Under the pieces are notes generated by a model. It had not been told where the DNA came from, searched no databases, and saw only the letters and a program-made list of their open reading frames with translations. Shown one piece after another: positions 16,875 through 24,752 of a stretch of DNA of 37,212 nucleotides. Made by a program: the position numbers and the translations under genes. Within the stretch, counting starts at the first letter, position 1; every line of letters starts with the position of its first letter. The stretch comes from Pirellulales bacterium (GTDB taxonomy: Bacteria > Planctomycetota > Planctomycetia > Pirellulales > JAICIG01): contig JAICLL010000048.1 of the NCBI GenBank assembly GCA_025927475.1, forward strand, positions 1 to 37,212, written 5' to 3'.

Positions 16875-18275
16875 TTAGACCCCCACGCGCTGCCAGCCGC
16901 CGTGAGCGAAACGGAAAATGACTAGCAGGCAGCGCAGGTAGAGATCGGCAGCCATGGCATACCAGGCGCCCGCCACGCCCCAGCCGAAGGTCTGCGTCAA
17001 CAAAAACGCCGCCGGAATGCGCACCCCTAGCATGCCCAACAGGCTGAACAGCAGCGGCCAGCGCGTGTCGCCCGAGCCGCGCAGCGCGCCGGTGAGTACC
17101 ATGTGGATCGCCAAGGCGGGCATCGCCACCGCGATAATTCGCAGCAGCGTAGCCGTTTGGGCGGCAATCGCCGCTTCGTCGGCGGAAACAAACAATCGAG
17201 CTAGCGGCCCCGCGAGCGTGAAGAAAACAACTCCGGCGGTTGTCATCACGGCGCAGCCCGCCGCGCACGAGAGCAGCACGCTGTGGCGCGCCAAGCGGCG
17301 ATCGCCGGCCCCTAAGTGCTGCCCAGCCAAGCTCGAGGCCGCCACCTGGAACGCCGTACCCGGCAGGTAGCCCAGCGACTCGATGCTGATGGCCACACCG
17401 TGGGCCGCGGCGGCCAGCGAACCAAGCTGGTTGACAATCCATTTAAACCAGAATTGGCAGCCAAGAATCGTCATTACATCGAGCGTGGCCGGCAGGCCGA
17501 CCTCGAGAATGCGGCGCAAGATCTTAGGATCGGGCCGCATCCACCGCGCGCGCAGGTGCAGCCCCGATCGGCCCGCGAAGAGCAACAGTGCCATCGAAAC
17601 ACCGCCGACGCCGTAGCCCGCCGCGGCGCCGATGGCCACGCCGTCCCAGCCCAGCGCCGGCAACGGTCCCCAGCCGCGCACCAGCGACCAGCTTAACGCG
17701 AGGTTCACCACGTTCATCAGCCCCATGCACAGCAGGCCGGGCACGGTGTCGCCGGCTCCGCGCAGGCACGCATTGCCAACCGAGAGCAGCATCATGGCCG
17801 GCAGCGCCGGCAGCAAAATGCGCAGATAACGAGTGGCCAGCGCCGAGGGCTCCGCATCCAGCCCCATCAGATTCACCAGCGGTCCGACAAACACCAGACC
17901 CAGCGCGGTCATGGCCCCGGCCAACACCATGCCTAAAACAAATGCCTGATTGGTGGCCAGGCGTGCCCCCCGACGATCGCCCGCGCCAATTCGCCGGGCC
18001 ACGAGCGCCAACGCACCGGTGTCGATGGCCACATACAAATTATTGAGGAGCCACATCACATAGGCCATCTGCCCGATGGCCGCCAGGTGCGCGGGGCTGA
18101 GATAGCGGCCCGTCAGCAAGGTATCGGAAAAGCCAACCAACATGATCAGCAGTTGCTCACCCAATACCGGCAGCGCCAAGCGGAGAACGGCGCGGATCGG
18201 GCGAGGCGGCTGCTGCTCGATGCGCGGCAAGTCGGAGACGGCCGGAGGTGTGGTGGCTGAAGTCAATGCGAGCAA
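16875..18275 (-). CDS. MATE-family multidrug/metabolite efflux transporter
   Basis: A protein of about 466 residues with roughly 12 membrane-spanning helices in two related halves, typical of Na+- or H+-coupled MATE antiporters. The opening LALPVLGEQLLIMLVGFSDTLLTGRYLS and the later LRGAGDTVPG and LRGSGDTRWPLLFSLLGMLG are family hallmarks. No ATG lies near the N-terminus. TTG at 18275 or 18266 is the most likely start, and the Shine-Dalgarno site is weak. Five bases separate the TTG at 18275 from the stop of the upstream hypothetical gene, which implies coupled translation. The substrate cannot be read from the sequence. The crotonase-fold partner hints at a link with an acyl compound, but this is only inference. 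Confidence 0.9.
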   Translation of the reverse strand: MLALTSATTPPAVSDLPRIEQQPPRPIRAVLRLALPVLGEQLLIMLVGFSDTLLTGRYLSPAHLAAIGQMAYVMWLLNNLYVAIDTGALALVARRIGAGDRRGARLATNQAFVLGMVLAGAMTALGLVFVGPLVNLMGLDAEPSALATRYLRILLPALPAMMLLSVGNACLRGAGDTVPGLLCMGLMNVVNLALSWSLVRGWGPLPALGWDGVAIGAAAGYGVGGVSMALLLFAGRSGLHLRARWMRPDPKILRRILEVGLPATLDVMTILGCQFWFKWIVNQLGSLAAAAHGVAISIESLGYLPGTAFQVAASSLAGQHLGAGDRRLARHSVLLSCAAGCAVMTTAGVVFFTLAGPLARLFVSADEAAIAAQTATLLRIIAVAMPALAIHMVLTGALRGSGDTRWPLLFSLLGMLGVRIPAAFLLTQTFGWGVAGAWYAMAADLYLRCLLVIFRFAHGGWQRVGV

Positions 18276-18280
18276 TCAGA

Positions 18281-19000
18281 CTACGTTGTCAGCGGCGGAG
18301 GTTGAGCCACAAACTGCCGCCAGGCGGCCAAGGCCAGCTCGGTGTCGCCCCTGCGAGGCACAAACATCCCGCGCACTCGTGCACGCAGGATCACCCCTTT
18401 CTCCAACTCATGCTCGAACAACCGATGCGAGATTTCCATGGTCGACGCCTTCGCGGCAGCTTCGCTCGCCTCAGCATCCGAGGGATGAACCATCTCGACA
18501 TAGCTCTCGTTCCATGCCGATGGCCGAAAGACAAGGCAGTGTGCGCCAGGTTCACGCGAGCGCGCTTGAACCGGCGATCCGAGCGCGGCGCTGACCACCT
18601 CGCACGCCGGTATACAACTGCGGGTGCTCAGCGCGGGGCGGCTTTCGAGCAAACTGGTTTGCACCGAGACCTGCAAGTCGATCGTGGGACAGCTCTCGCC
18701 ATCGAACTCCAGCAGCGCGGCGCGCCAATAAATCTGTGTGCTCACCAACGACGAGGGTCCTTGGGCATAAGCGGCAACCAGATCGCCGCCGCGCGGATAG
18801 GCATCGATCAACGCCGGCGGGGCGCCCTGGCCGGCAGATTCCAGCTTCACGCCGAGCGCTTCGCATTCCAGCGGCTGGGCCGCCAACTTCACCTGATGCA
18901 CGCCGCGCTGCGGAGCGGAAAGGTTGACGCTGGCGGAGAACGAGCCAAGCCTTAACGCCGCGCGGCTTGCGTCGAGATTCCATTCAGCCGAGGTTTGCAT
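18281..19000 (-). CDS. Hypothetical protein, first gene of the MATE operon
   Basis: A protein of 239 residues with no signal peptide and no membrane segments, so probably cytoplasmic. It appears to be all-beta in its first half (LRLGSFSASVNLSAPQRGVH, GDLVAAYAQGP, QIYWRAALLEFDG) and helical near ESYVEMVHPSDAEASEAAAK. It ends with a short segment, LEKGVILRARVRGMFVPRRGD. I believe similar proteins occur in other planctomycetes but know no function. The ATG at 19000 is the only good start. It is preceded by an unusual leader with a promoter candidate and an intrinsic terminator (19066-19235), so the whole operon may be controlled by premature termination. Confidence 0.72.
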   Translation of the reverse strand: MQTSAEWNLDASRAALRLGSFSASVNLSAPQRGVHQVKLAAQPLECEALGVKLESAGQGAPPALIDAYPRGGDLVAAYAQGPSSLVSTQIYWRAALLEFDGESCPTIDLQVSVQTSLLESRPALSTRSCIPACEVVSAALGSPVQARSREPGAHCLVFRPSAWNESYVEMVHPSDAEASEAAAKASTMEISHRLFEHELEKGVILRARVRGMFVPRRGDTELALAAWRQFVAQPPPLTT

Positions 19001-19065
19001 CCGTCACCCGCCGCCGCACATCGCCTCACCAAACAAAGCCTCACCAACAAAAAAACCCCGCCAAC

Positions 19066-19105
19066 AAAAAAACCCCGCCGCTCACGGTAAGGCGAGTCGG
19101 CGGGG
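19066..19105 (-). terminator. Intrinsic terminator in the leader of the MATE operon
   Basis: Read on the minus strand, CCCCGCCG (19105-19098) pairs perfectly with CGGCGGGG (19080-19073), and seven Ts follow at 19072-19066. A 17 bp unit ending in this 3' arm and T-run is duplicated in tandem (19046-19062 and 19063-19079 on the plus strand). A second copy of GGCGGGG plus seven Ts therefore lies just downstream and could also pair with the 5' arm. No minus-strand gene ends here. The next genes upstream are a plus-strand gene and a convergent neighbour, so the terminator belongs to a leader or a small RNA. Confidence 0.75.
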
Positions 19106-19207
19106 CCGGAACAGAGAAGAGGCCAAGCGAGATAACTAGGAGTTCCTAGGGATAAATGAATGAGTCAAACCACCACTCAGCACTCAACCTCTCGTTCACT
19201 GCCCTTG

Positions 19208-19235
19208 ATGATACCAGGAAGCGAAGCCATGTCCA
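19208..19235 (-). promoter_or_regulatory. Candidate promoter for the MATE operon leader or a small RNA
   Basis: On the minus strand, TGGACA (19235-19230), a 16 bp spacer and TATCAT (19213-19208). Predicted transcription from about 19201 would give a ~136 nt RNA ending at the terminator (19066), or a ~200 nt leader if it reads through to the ATG at 19000. Confidence 0.4.
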
Positions 19236-19355
19236 GCTTTTTTTCACAAAAATAATCGCGGCACCCTTGCTGGCGGCACGTGCCTCCGATTCCTTTCGTT
19301 TTCGTCATTATTGCCGCCTGCGTTTAACCCTCTGCGGTCGGGTTCGGCCGGCGGG

Positions 19356-19385
19356 TTGAAGATCACGACGGCGGCCATCTATAAT
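19356..19385 (+). promoter_or_regulatory. Sigma-70-type promoter for the inositol-monophosphatase gene
   Basis: TTGAAG (19356-19361), an 18 bp spacer and a perfect TATAAT (19380-19385). The start would be near 19392, leaving a short leader of about 24 bases that includes the strong GGGAGG Shine-Dalgarno site at 19405-19410. Confidence 0.65.
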
Positions 19386-19415
19386 CACCGGCGAAACCAA
19401 GCTCGGGAGGAAAAT

Positions 19416-20210
19416 GTGGACGCAATTGACGGCTATAAAACAGTTTGCGAACAGGCGGCACGTGCCGCTGGCGAGGTGCTGCTCGACTGGGCCGGGCGGT
19501 TTTCGGCCCGAGAAAAAGGCCCTTCCGACCTCGTTACCGAGGCCGACCTGGCCGCCCAAGAAACCATTCGCGAGCGGCTCTTGGGGGTTTTCCCTAAGCA
19601 TGGGTTTCTGGCCGAAGAGCAAAATGCCCAGATTCCTAGCCAAGAAGATGGCCTGCGTTGGATTGTCGATCCGCTCGATGGCACCATGAACTACGTCCAC
19701 GGCGTACCGAACTATGCGGTTTCGATCGCCCTGGAACAGCGGGGCCGTTTGCTGGCGGGAACCGTGTTCGATCCGGTCAATCGTGAATGCTTTTCCGCCG
19801 CACTCGGGCAGGGGGCGTGGCTCAATGGCCGACCGCTGAAAGCCAGCACGGCGAGCAGCCTTTCACAGGCGCTGGTCGCGGCCAGCTTTCCGGCGCGGGT
19901 GCAGCGAAACGACCGCGAAGTCGCCGATTTTATCGAGGTCACCACCCGCGCCCAGGGAACGCGGCGGATGGGATCTTCGGCCCTGAATCTCTGCTACGTG
20001 GCGGCGGGCCGCTTCGACGCTTATTGGTCCACCTCAACGAAGACCTGGGACATCGCCGCCGGCGCGCTGCTGGTTTCCGAGGCCGGGGGCGTCATCACAA
20101 GCTACGACGGCGGCCCACTTGACCTTGCCAGGCCCCAGTTCATCGCCGCCGCCACAACCAACCTGCACCAGGAGCTGTGCGAGCTTTTACACCGCGCGAC
20201 AAGCGTGTAG
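19416..20210 (+). CDS. Inositol-1-monophosphatase family protein
   Basis: A protein of 264 residues with all the motifs of the Mg2+-dependent inositol monophosphatase/SuhB superfamily: GPSDLVTEADLAAQ, EEQ, the metal-binding DPLDGTMNYVHG (from Asp85) and the late WDIAAGALLVSEAGG. Members hydrolyse inositol phosphates, and some act on histidinol phosphate, fructose-1,6-bisphosphate or pAp; the sequence does not decide between these. A GTG start at 19416 is chosen because GGGAGG lies 5 bases upstream and the conserved helix starts there; a clear promoter precedes it. The product is cytoplasmic and probably monocistronic, converging on the RNase HII-like gene. Confidence 0.9.
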   Translation: MDAIDGYKTVCEQAARAAGEVLLDWAGRFSAREKGPSDLVTEADLAAQETIRERLLGVFPKHGFLAEEQNAQIPSQEDGLRWIVDPLDGTMNYVHGVPNYAVSIALEQRGRLLAGTVFDPVNRECFSAALGQGAWLNGRPLKASTASSLSQALVAASFPARVQRNDREVADFIEVTTRAQGTRRMGSSALNLCYVAAGRFDAYWSTSTKTWDIAAGALLVSEAGGVITSYDGGPLDLARPQFIAAATTNLHQELCELLHRATSV

Positions 20211-20240
20211 AACAACCGAACCGGCGCGCACGCAAGGGGT

Positions 20241-21269
20241 TCATCGGTTGCGCCAGAGCAAACGATCGGAGATCTTCAGCGTTTGTTGTGTGGCGGCGAT
20301 GTCCGATTTGAAGCGGCCGGCGTCCAGCGGGTAACCCGCGGTGGGGCGCAGCTCGGGCAGATGCCGCCGCCAGTAGTCATTGAAGGCCAGCATCGCCAGT
20401 TCGCGCAGATATTTTGAAGCCATCGAGGCCAAGGCGCACGGCAGGTATCGCTCGGCGTTCACGCGAAACACGACTTCGGTGCGGCGGCTCGAGGGTCCCC
20501 AGCGATAGATGCTTTCCTTCGGGCCTTCGCCGTAGACTTCCACAAGGTGCTCGGTGACGTGCCGCTGCAACAGCGGTTGATAAAAGTTCCGCCCGCCGTG
20601 CTTATCGCAGATCACCGCCACCGGCTCGTCGCCCAGCGCGGTGAGCACTTCGGAGAGCAGCTCCAGCGTGAGCATCGAAAGCGCGGTGCTTTTGTTGTGT
20701 TGATCGGTCAGGTCGTTCCAACGATCCGGAAAGACCGCTCGGCTGCGCACGGCCAGCAACCGCACGCCCGTCTGTTCGGCTTCGGCCTGCAAGCGAGCGG
20801 CCAGACGATCGACGCGGGGCCGATCGGCCGCCAGCGGCAAGGGGCGTTCGAAGTCGACGTGCCAGGGCTGCTCATCGAGCGTATGAGCGGCGTCTGGGGC
20901 GAGATGCCGCCAAACCTCGCGCCAAGACTGCGGACTCGCTCCGGCCAGCGAGAGCGCGGCCAGCACGCCAAGCTCCAGCTCTGCCAGACCGCCGGGCGGT
21001 TTATACAGCACTTTGGAATCGGCCAATACCAGCCGGCTCGGCTGACGCCGGCTGGGCGACCGCCGCTCTTCGCTGGACCGCCCGGCGGCCACGGCGACTT
21101 TTGATTGTGGTTTGCGCACCGCGGGCGCGCGAGCCACCGCCTTGCGCAGCAGCTTATAGAGGTCGACGTCCTGGGGATCGCCCGGCACTGACCAGACCGT
21201 GGCCGAGATCACCAGCGGCCCCAGATTGGGAGCGTAGCCGGCTTCGTCCGTGCCAATCAGATAACCCAT
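20241..21269 (-). CDS. RNase HII-like protein with extended middle region
   Basis: A protein of 342 residues, much longer than ordinary RNase HII (about 200). The N-terminus GTDEAGYAPNLGPLVISA corresponds to the catalytic DEAGRGPLAGPVV motif, and ADSKVLYKP to the DSKxL motif. VICDKHGGRNFY supplies a third acidic residue. ASMASKYLRELAMLAFNDYW plus TAGYPLD correspond to the ASIxAKVxRD and GY motifs near the C-terminus. The basic patch usual in bacterial RNase HII is changed, and about 120 extra residues lie in the middle. It may cleave RNA-DNA hybrids or have a new substrate. The ATG at 21269 (AAGGA upstream) is chosen over the longer frame because the motif starts 5 residues later. Confidence 0.75.
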   Translation of the reverse strand: MGYLIGTDEAGYAPNLGPLVISATVWSVPGDPQDVDLYKLLRKAVARAPAVRKPQSKVAVAAGRSSEERRSPSRRQPSRLVLADSKVLYKPPGGLAELELGVLAALSLAGASPQSWREVWRHLAPDAAHTLDEQPWHVDFERPLPLAADRPRVDRLAARLQAEAEQTGVRLLAVRSRAVFPDRWNDLTDQHNKSTALSMLTLELLSEVLTALGDEPVAVICDKHGGRNFYQPLLQRHVTEHLVEVYGEGPKESIYRWGPSSRRTEVVFRVNAERYLPCALASMASKYLRELAMLAFNDYWRRHLPELRPTAGYPLDAGRFKSDIAATQQTLKISDRLLWRNR

Positions 21270-21306
21270 TCGTCGTCCTTGAGCAGTTAAAGCAAGAGTC
21301 CCCTGC

Positions 21307-21398
21307 GGAACGGCACGGAGTCCGTTCCCTACAGAGCGGCAGCGATGCGCGACGTCCAACGGCAGTTCACGCAGCGCCACAGAGGGCGTTGCCTACAG
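21307..21398. repeat. Short dispersed repeats between two minus-strand genes
   Basis: GGAACGG (21307-21313) pairs with CCGTTCC (21322-21328) to form a small hairpin. 21376-21398, read on the minus strand, is CTGTAGGCAACGCCCTCTGTGGC, a relative of the two GGAACGCCCTCCGTGGC copies at the right end of the window (37032-37079). The repeat spans most of the 140 bp between these genes. Confidence 0.65.
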
Positions 21399-21409
21399 AT
21401 TAGCGGGGG

Positions 21410-24400
21410 TTACTCGAAGATCAAGTACCCAAAGCCCTCGGGCATGACGAAGGCGGCGGCAGGTGTGGTCCACGATTGCAATCCGCCGCCGGGCAGAGCG
21501 CGCTGAATGCCGATGGCCCACACGTATTTGGGGCGGGGTGGCTCGCCGGTCAATTCGTCCAACGGAATCGCCGCCTCAATGGTCCAAGTGTCGTCGTGGT
21601 CGCCGGCGGCTACAAACCACGTTGGGTTCCAAGAGGCGTCGTCCCAGCAGGCGTCGGCGGTCCAGCCGCGATGGTCGATCGAGAGCCGGAAATAGGTAGA
21701 CCAGTCGCGATCGAGATCGATGTAAAAGTCCACTCGGTCTTGCGCCGACAAATCGGCATCGCGCGGACGAGGAGCATCGGCGTGAGCGTAATTTTCGCTC
21801 GGCGCCTTCTGGCATTCGGCGGCCAGATACAAGAATTCGCTGTCGTAGCCAATCAGCGCAGACGCCGCCGGTTCGCCTTCGGCATTGCCGACGGCCTGGG
21901 CGTGCAACGCCACGCGGTGAGCGTGCTTCCAGAGGTCGTCGGTAAGCGCGCCATCGAGTCGCGGCTTCGGCCCGCTCGCCGCGCGCAAGATCGCCTTGGG
22001 CGGCAGGTCTTGCGGATCGTTGAGCCAGCGTTCGCCGGCGGCGCACGCCCACCAGGCGTCTTTGCCGCGAGACCGCGCTGTCTCCAAATAATAGCGTTCG
22101 GCCTGGCGCGGCAGGCCTTGCTTGCGATGGGCCGCGGCCAACGGAAAACGCACTGTCGGCTCGGCGAAGGTTGCCGGGCTGCGTTGCTCGAGCACTTTGC
22201 CCAGCGCAGACGCCCGCTCGGGCCAATTGTGTTCGAGCGTGTTATCGAGTGTGAAGACGTGGCCGTGGCCCACCGGCCGACCGCCCTCGGCCTGCCCGTT
22301 GGCGGGCAAGACCTGCCCGAGCGTGCCGGTGGCAGGAACCAGCGACACTTGCCCGGCCAACTGGGCGGCGGCGGTTCGCTGGCCCTTTACTCGTGAGGCC
22401 CGCGCGACGCGCCAGGCCGCCTCGCCGCTCGACCAATAACGGACTAGCCAGACCAGCGCGGCCTCGGTCAGCGGATGATCGGGATAGCGATCGGCAAGCA
22501 CGCCGAAGGTTTCCGCCGCCAGCGGCCAGCGCCCCGCATGGCGAAAACTCTCAGCGAGTTGATAGACCACGTTGCCGGAGGTAGCGTCGTCCAAACCGGA
22601 AGTGAGATCGCCAACCTGTGCCAAAAAGCGCGAGGCATCGAAATCGCTCTGTTCGGAGCGCGTGATGACGGCTTGCATATTGCGATGCTTCTGAGCGATC
22701 CGCCGCATGACGTCGACGCCTTGCGATGAGAATTCGGCGAGCATCCGCCGCGCTTCTCCGCCGGGGTGAAGCACGATGCCGCTGAAAAAGTCATGCTCGC
22801 CCGCCCGTTGGGGCAGCTTATCGACATAGCGTCGGAAACCGAGGTTCACGGGCGAGGCTTGGTAGCGGTCGGCGATCAAGCCGCGCGGCCCGGCGACATG
22901 ATCGGCCAGCGAGTAGCCCAGCCGCGAGGCCAGTTGAGCCGTGGTCAGATTGACATCGCCCAGTTGGCCGGCGGGCAGGCTGCCCAGCACTTTGCGCACT
23001 CGCCACGGTTCAAGCCCCATCTCAGCGAGTTCGGGGTAGCAGGTGGCGTCTGCGGCTTGCTCGACGCACTCAAGTACGATTTGGTTGATCACATGCCCCA
23101 GCGGATCATCTCCGTGGGGACTGGCGGCGTGGGTCACGACGAGGTCGGGCCGCCAACAGCGGATTTGCCGCACCAAGTGTGCTTTAAGCCGCTCGAGGCC
23201 CTTGCCGTCGTTAGCTCGGTCCCAGGCCTCGATCATCCGCTCCACGCTGGGCGCGGCGTCGGTCGGCGGCAGCGGAAATTGCCAGGCCGTTTGCGCGGCA
23301 CTGGCGCCGGCGTCGATCATGGCCGCGCGGGCGCGCTCGCAAAGCGTTTGCAGATTGCTGTCACCCGGCTGCTCGTCGGGCCGATGAATGATCTCGACCG
23401 CCGCCAAATAGCCATCGTTGGCCGAGAGCCTGGCCAGCGCTTCCAGCGGAACTGATTTTGGCTGGCTGTAGATGGCCAGCAAGGCCGCCCGTGTGCCGCC
23501 GGTGCGCTGCCGCTGCCAGGAGCGTCCACCATCGTGGGTTGAGAGAATCGCGCCCAGCGCTCCGACGGCCCAACCGTGCAGATTATCGACAAACGAAATG
23601 GCGTGGATCGGCAAGTGCTGACCGGTGGCAAAAGCTTGCCAGGTGCGGCCGTTGTCTTCACTGGTCAGCACCTTTGTGCCTGGCGCGCCGGCGATCCACA
23701 CGCGCTCGCCGCGCACAGCGAGCGCGTGCCAGTCAAAATCGGCGCTGGCCACGCCCGCCACGTCGCCTTCGGGCAACTGCCAGCTCACACCCAGATCGGA
23801 GGTGGCCAGCACGAGTCCGCCATCGCCGACCAACCAGCCTTGGGTTGGGCCAACCAGCTTCATGCGGTTCAGCCGGCGAAGGCCCGTCGGCGGCGTGCGC
23901 GCGGCCTGCAATCCGTGCCGACGCACCGTTGCCAATTTGCCAAAATGATCGGCCAGCGCGCCGGTGTGGCCGTCGATAAAATCGCCGGCCCGCCAACCCG
24001 GGCTGCTGACGCCCGCTAAAGGACCCCAGGTGCGTGCCCCATTTTCCGTAGCGAATACGGCGCTCGGAAAAAGAGCCGACGCTTCGCCATAGGCCCAACC
24101 GCTGGAACCCGTGAAAAACTTGATCTGTCTCAGGCCGGGCAACATCAATCCCTTGTCTTGGGCCCAACTTCGTCCGCCATCGCGGGTGCGCAGCAACACG
24201 CCGCGGCTGGTGTGTGTATAGGGATGAAATCGTCCGCCGGCCGCCCAGCCGTTTTCCGCATCGAGAAATTGAACACTCGTCAAGCGGCAGGCGACTCCGC
24301 TGGGTTGCAAGCGCCAGTGCTGGCCGCCGTCAATCGTGTTCCAAATCGCGCCGCGGTCGCCCACTGCCCAGCCGCGTTGCGCATCGGCAAAAGTTACGTC

Positions 24401-24595
24401 GGTTAGTTCTGCGTCTTCCTGCATCGGCCGCAGGTAGGCAGGCAAGCGCCGCTGAGGGGCGTCGGCGGCATGGGAACGGATCGCTACCAGGACGACAGCG
24501 ATCGCCAGACACAGCGCCGGCAGGCGTTTTGAGTGGCAAACAAGATCAGCATCTGGTCGCTGGCCAAGCATGGCGCGTTCCCTCGCATTTGCCAT
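21410..24595 (-). CDS. Large exported protein: YCF48-like propeller, PIG-L-like region, CBM9-like C-terminus
   Basis: A protein of 1061 residues with a signal peptide (hydrophobic core ALCLAIAVVLVA). Residues about 55-375 form a YCF48/HCF136-like beta-propeller, with repeated units such as GWAVGDRGAIWNTIDGGQHW, GWLVGDGGLVLATSD and GWAVGALGAILSTHDGGRSW. Residues about 375-600 resemble the PIG-L/LmbE deacetylase family (ERARAAMIDAGASAAQTAW; RPDLVVTHAASPHGDDPLGH), but the zinc-binding AHPDDE motif is missing. A helical, TPR-like part follows. The last ~190 residues resemble a family 9 carbohydrate-binding module (PRLDGALTDDLWKHA, VDFYIDLDRDWSTYFRLSID). The ATG at 24595 is preferred; GTG at 24646 and ATG at 24571 are alternatives. 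The role is unknown, probably surface or periplasmic carbohydrate recognition. It is divergent from panB. Confidence 0.75.
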   Translation of the reverse strand: MANARERAMLGQRPDADLVCHSKRLPALCLAIAVVLVAIRSHAADAPQRRLPAYLRPMQEDAELTDVTFADAQRGWAVGDRGAIWNTIDGGQHWRLQPSGVACRLTSVQFLDAENGWAAGGRFHPYTHTSRGVLLRTRDGGRSWAQDKGLMLPGLRQIKFFTGSSGWAYGEASALFPSAVFATENGARTWGPLAGVSSPGWRAGDFIDGHTGALADHFGKLATVRRHGLQAARTPPTGLRRLNRMKLVGPTQGWLVGDGGLVLATSDLGVSWQLPEGDVAGVASADFDWHALAVRGERVWIAGAPGTKVLTSEDNGRTWQAFATGQHLPIHAISFVDNLHGWAVGALGAILSTHDGGRSWQRQRTGGTRAALLAIYSQPKSVPLEALARLSANDGYLAAVEIIHRPDEQPGDSNLQTLCERARAAMIDAGASAAQTAWQFPLPPTDAAPSVERMIEAWDRANDGKGLERLKAHLVRQIRCWRPDLVVTHAASPHGDDPLGHVINQIVLECVEQAADATCYPELAEMGLEPWRVRKVLGSLPAGQLGDVNLTTAQLASRLGYSLADHVAGPRGLIADRYQASPVNLGFRRYVDKLPQRAGEHDFFSGIVLHPGGEARRMLAEFSSQGVDVMRRIAQKHRNMQAVITRSEQSDFDASRFLAQVGDLTSGLDDATSGNVVYQLAESFRHAGRWPLAAETFGVLADRYPDHPLTEAALVWLVRYWSSGEAAWRVARASRVKGQRTAAAQLAGQVSLVPATGTLGQVLPANGQAEGGRPVGHGHVFTLDNTLEHNWPERASALGKVLEQRSPATFAEPTVRFPLAAAHRKQGLPRQAERYYLETARSRGKDAWWACAAGERWLNDPQDLPPKAILRAASGPKPRLDGALTDDLWKHAHRVALHAQAVGNAEGEPAASALIGYDSEFLYLAAECQKAPSENYAHADAPRPRDADLSAQDRVDFYIDLDRDWSTYFRLSIDHRGWTADACWDDASWNPTWFVAAGDHDDTWTIEAAIPLDELTGEPPRPKYVWAIGIQRALPGGGLQSWTTPAAAFVMPEGFGYLIFE

Positions 24596-24752
24596 CGGCT
24601 CTCTGGAGTACGTTTGCGGAGTATAGCTGGGGCGGGTAAGGTACACCTAGAGCGATCGGCCGAAGTGGAAGGCAAAAGACTGTCGGGGCGTCGCCTAGGC
24701 CCCAGCCACCGGCGGCGGTCGATGAACATCATTCAATGAGTCTTTCGACGGC

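Noticed and set aside
19066..19105. The GC hairpin as a plus-strand terminator
   Set aside because: On the plus strand it is followed by CCGGAACAG rather than Ts. The T-run follows only on the minus strand.
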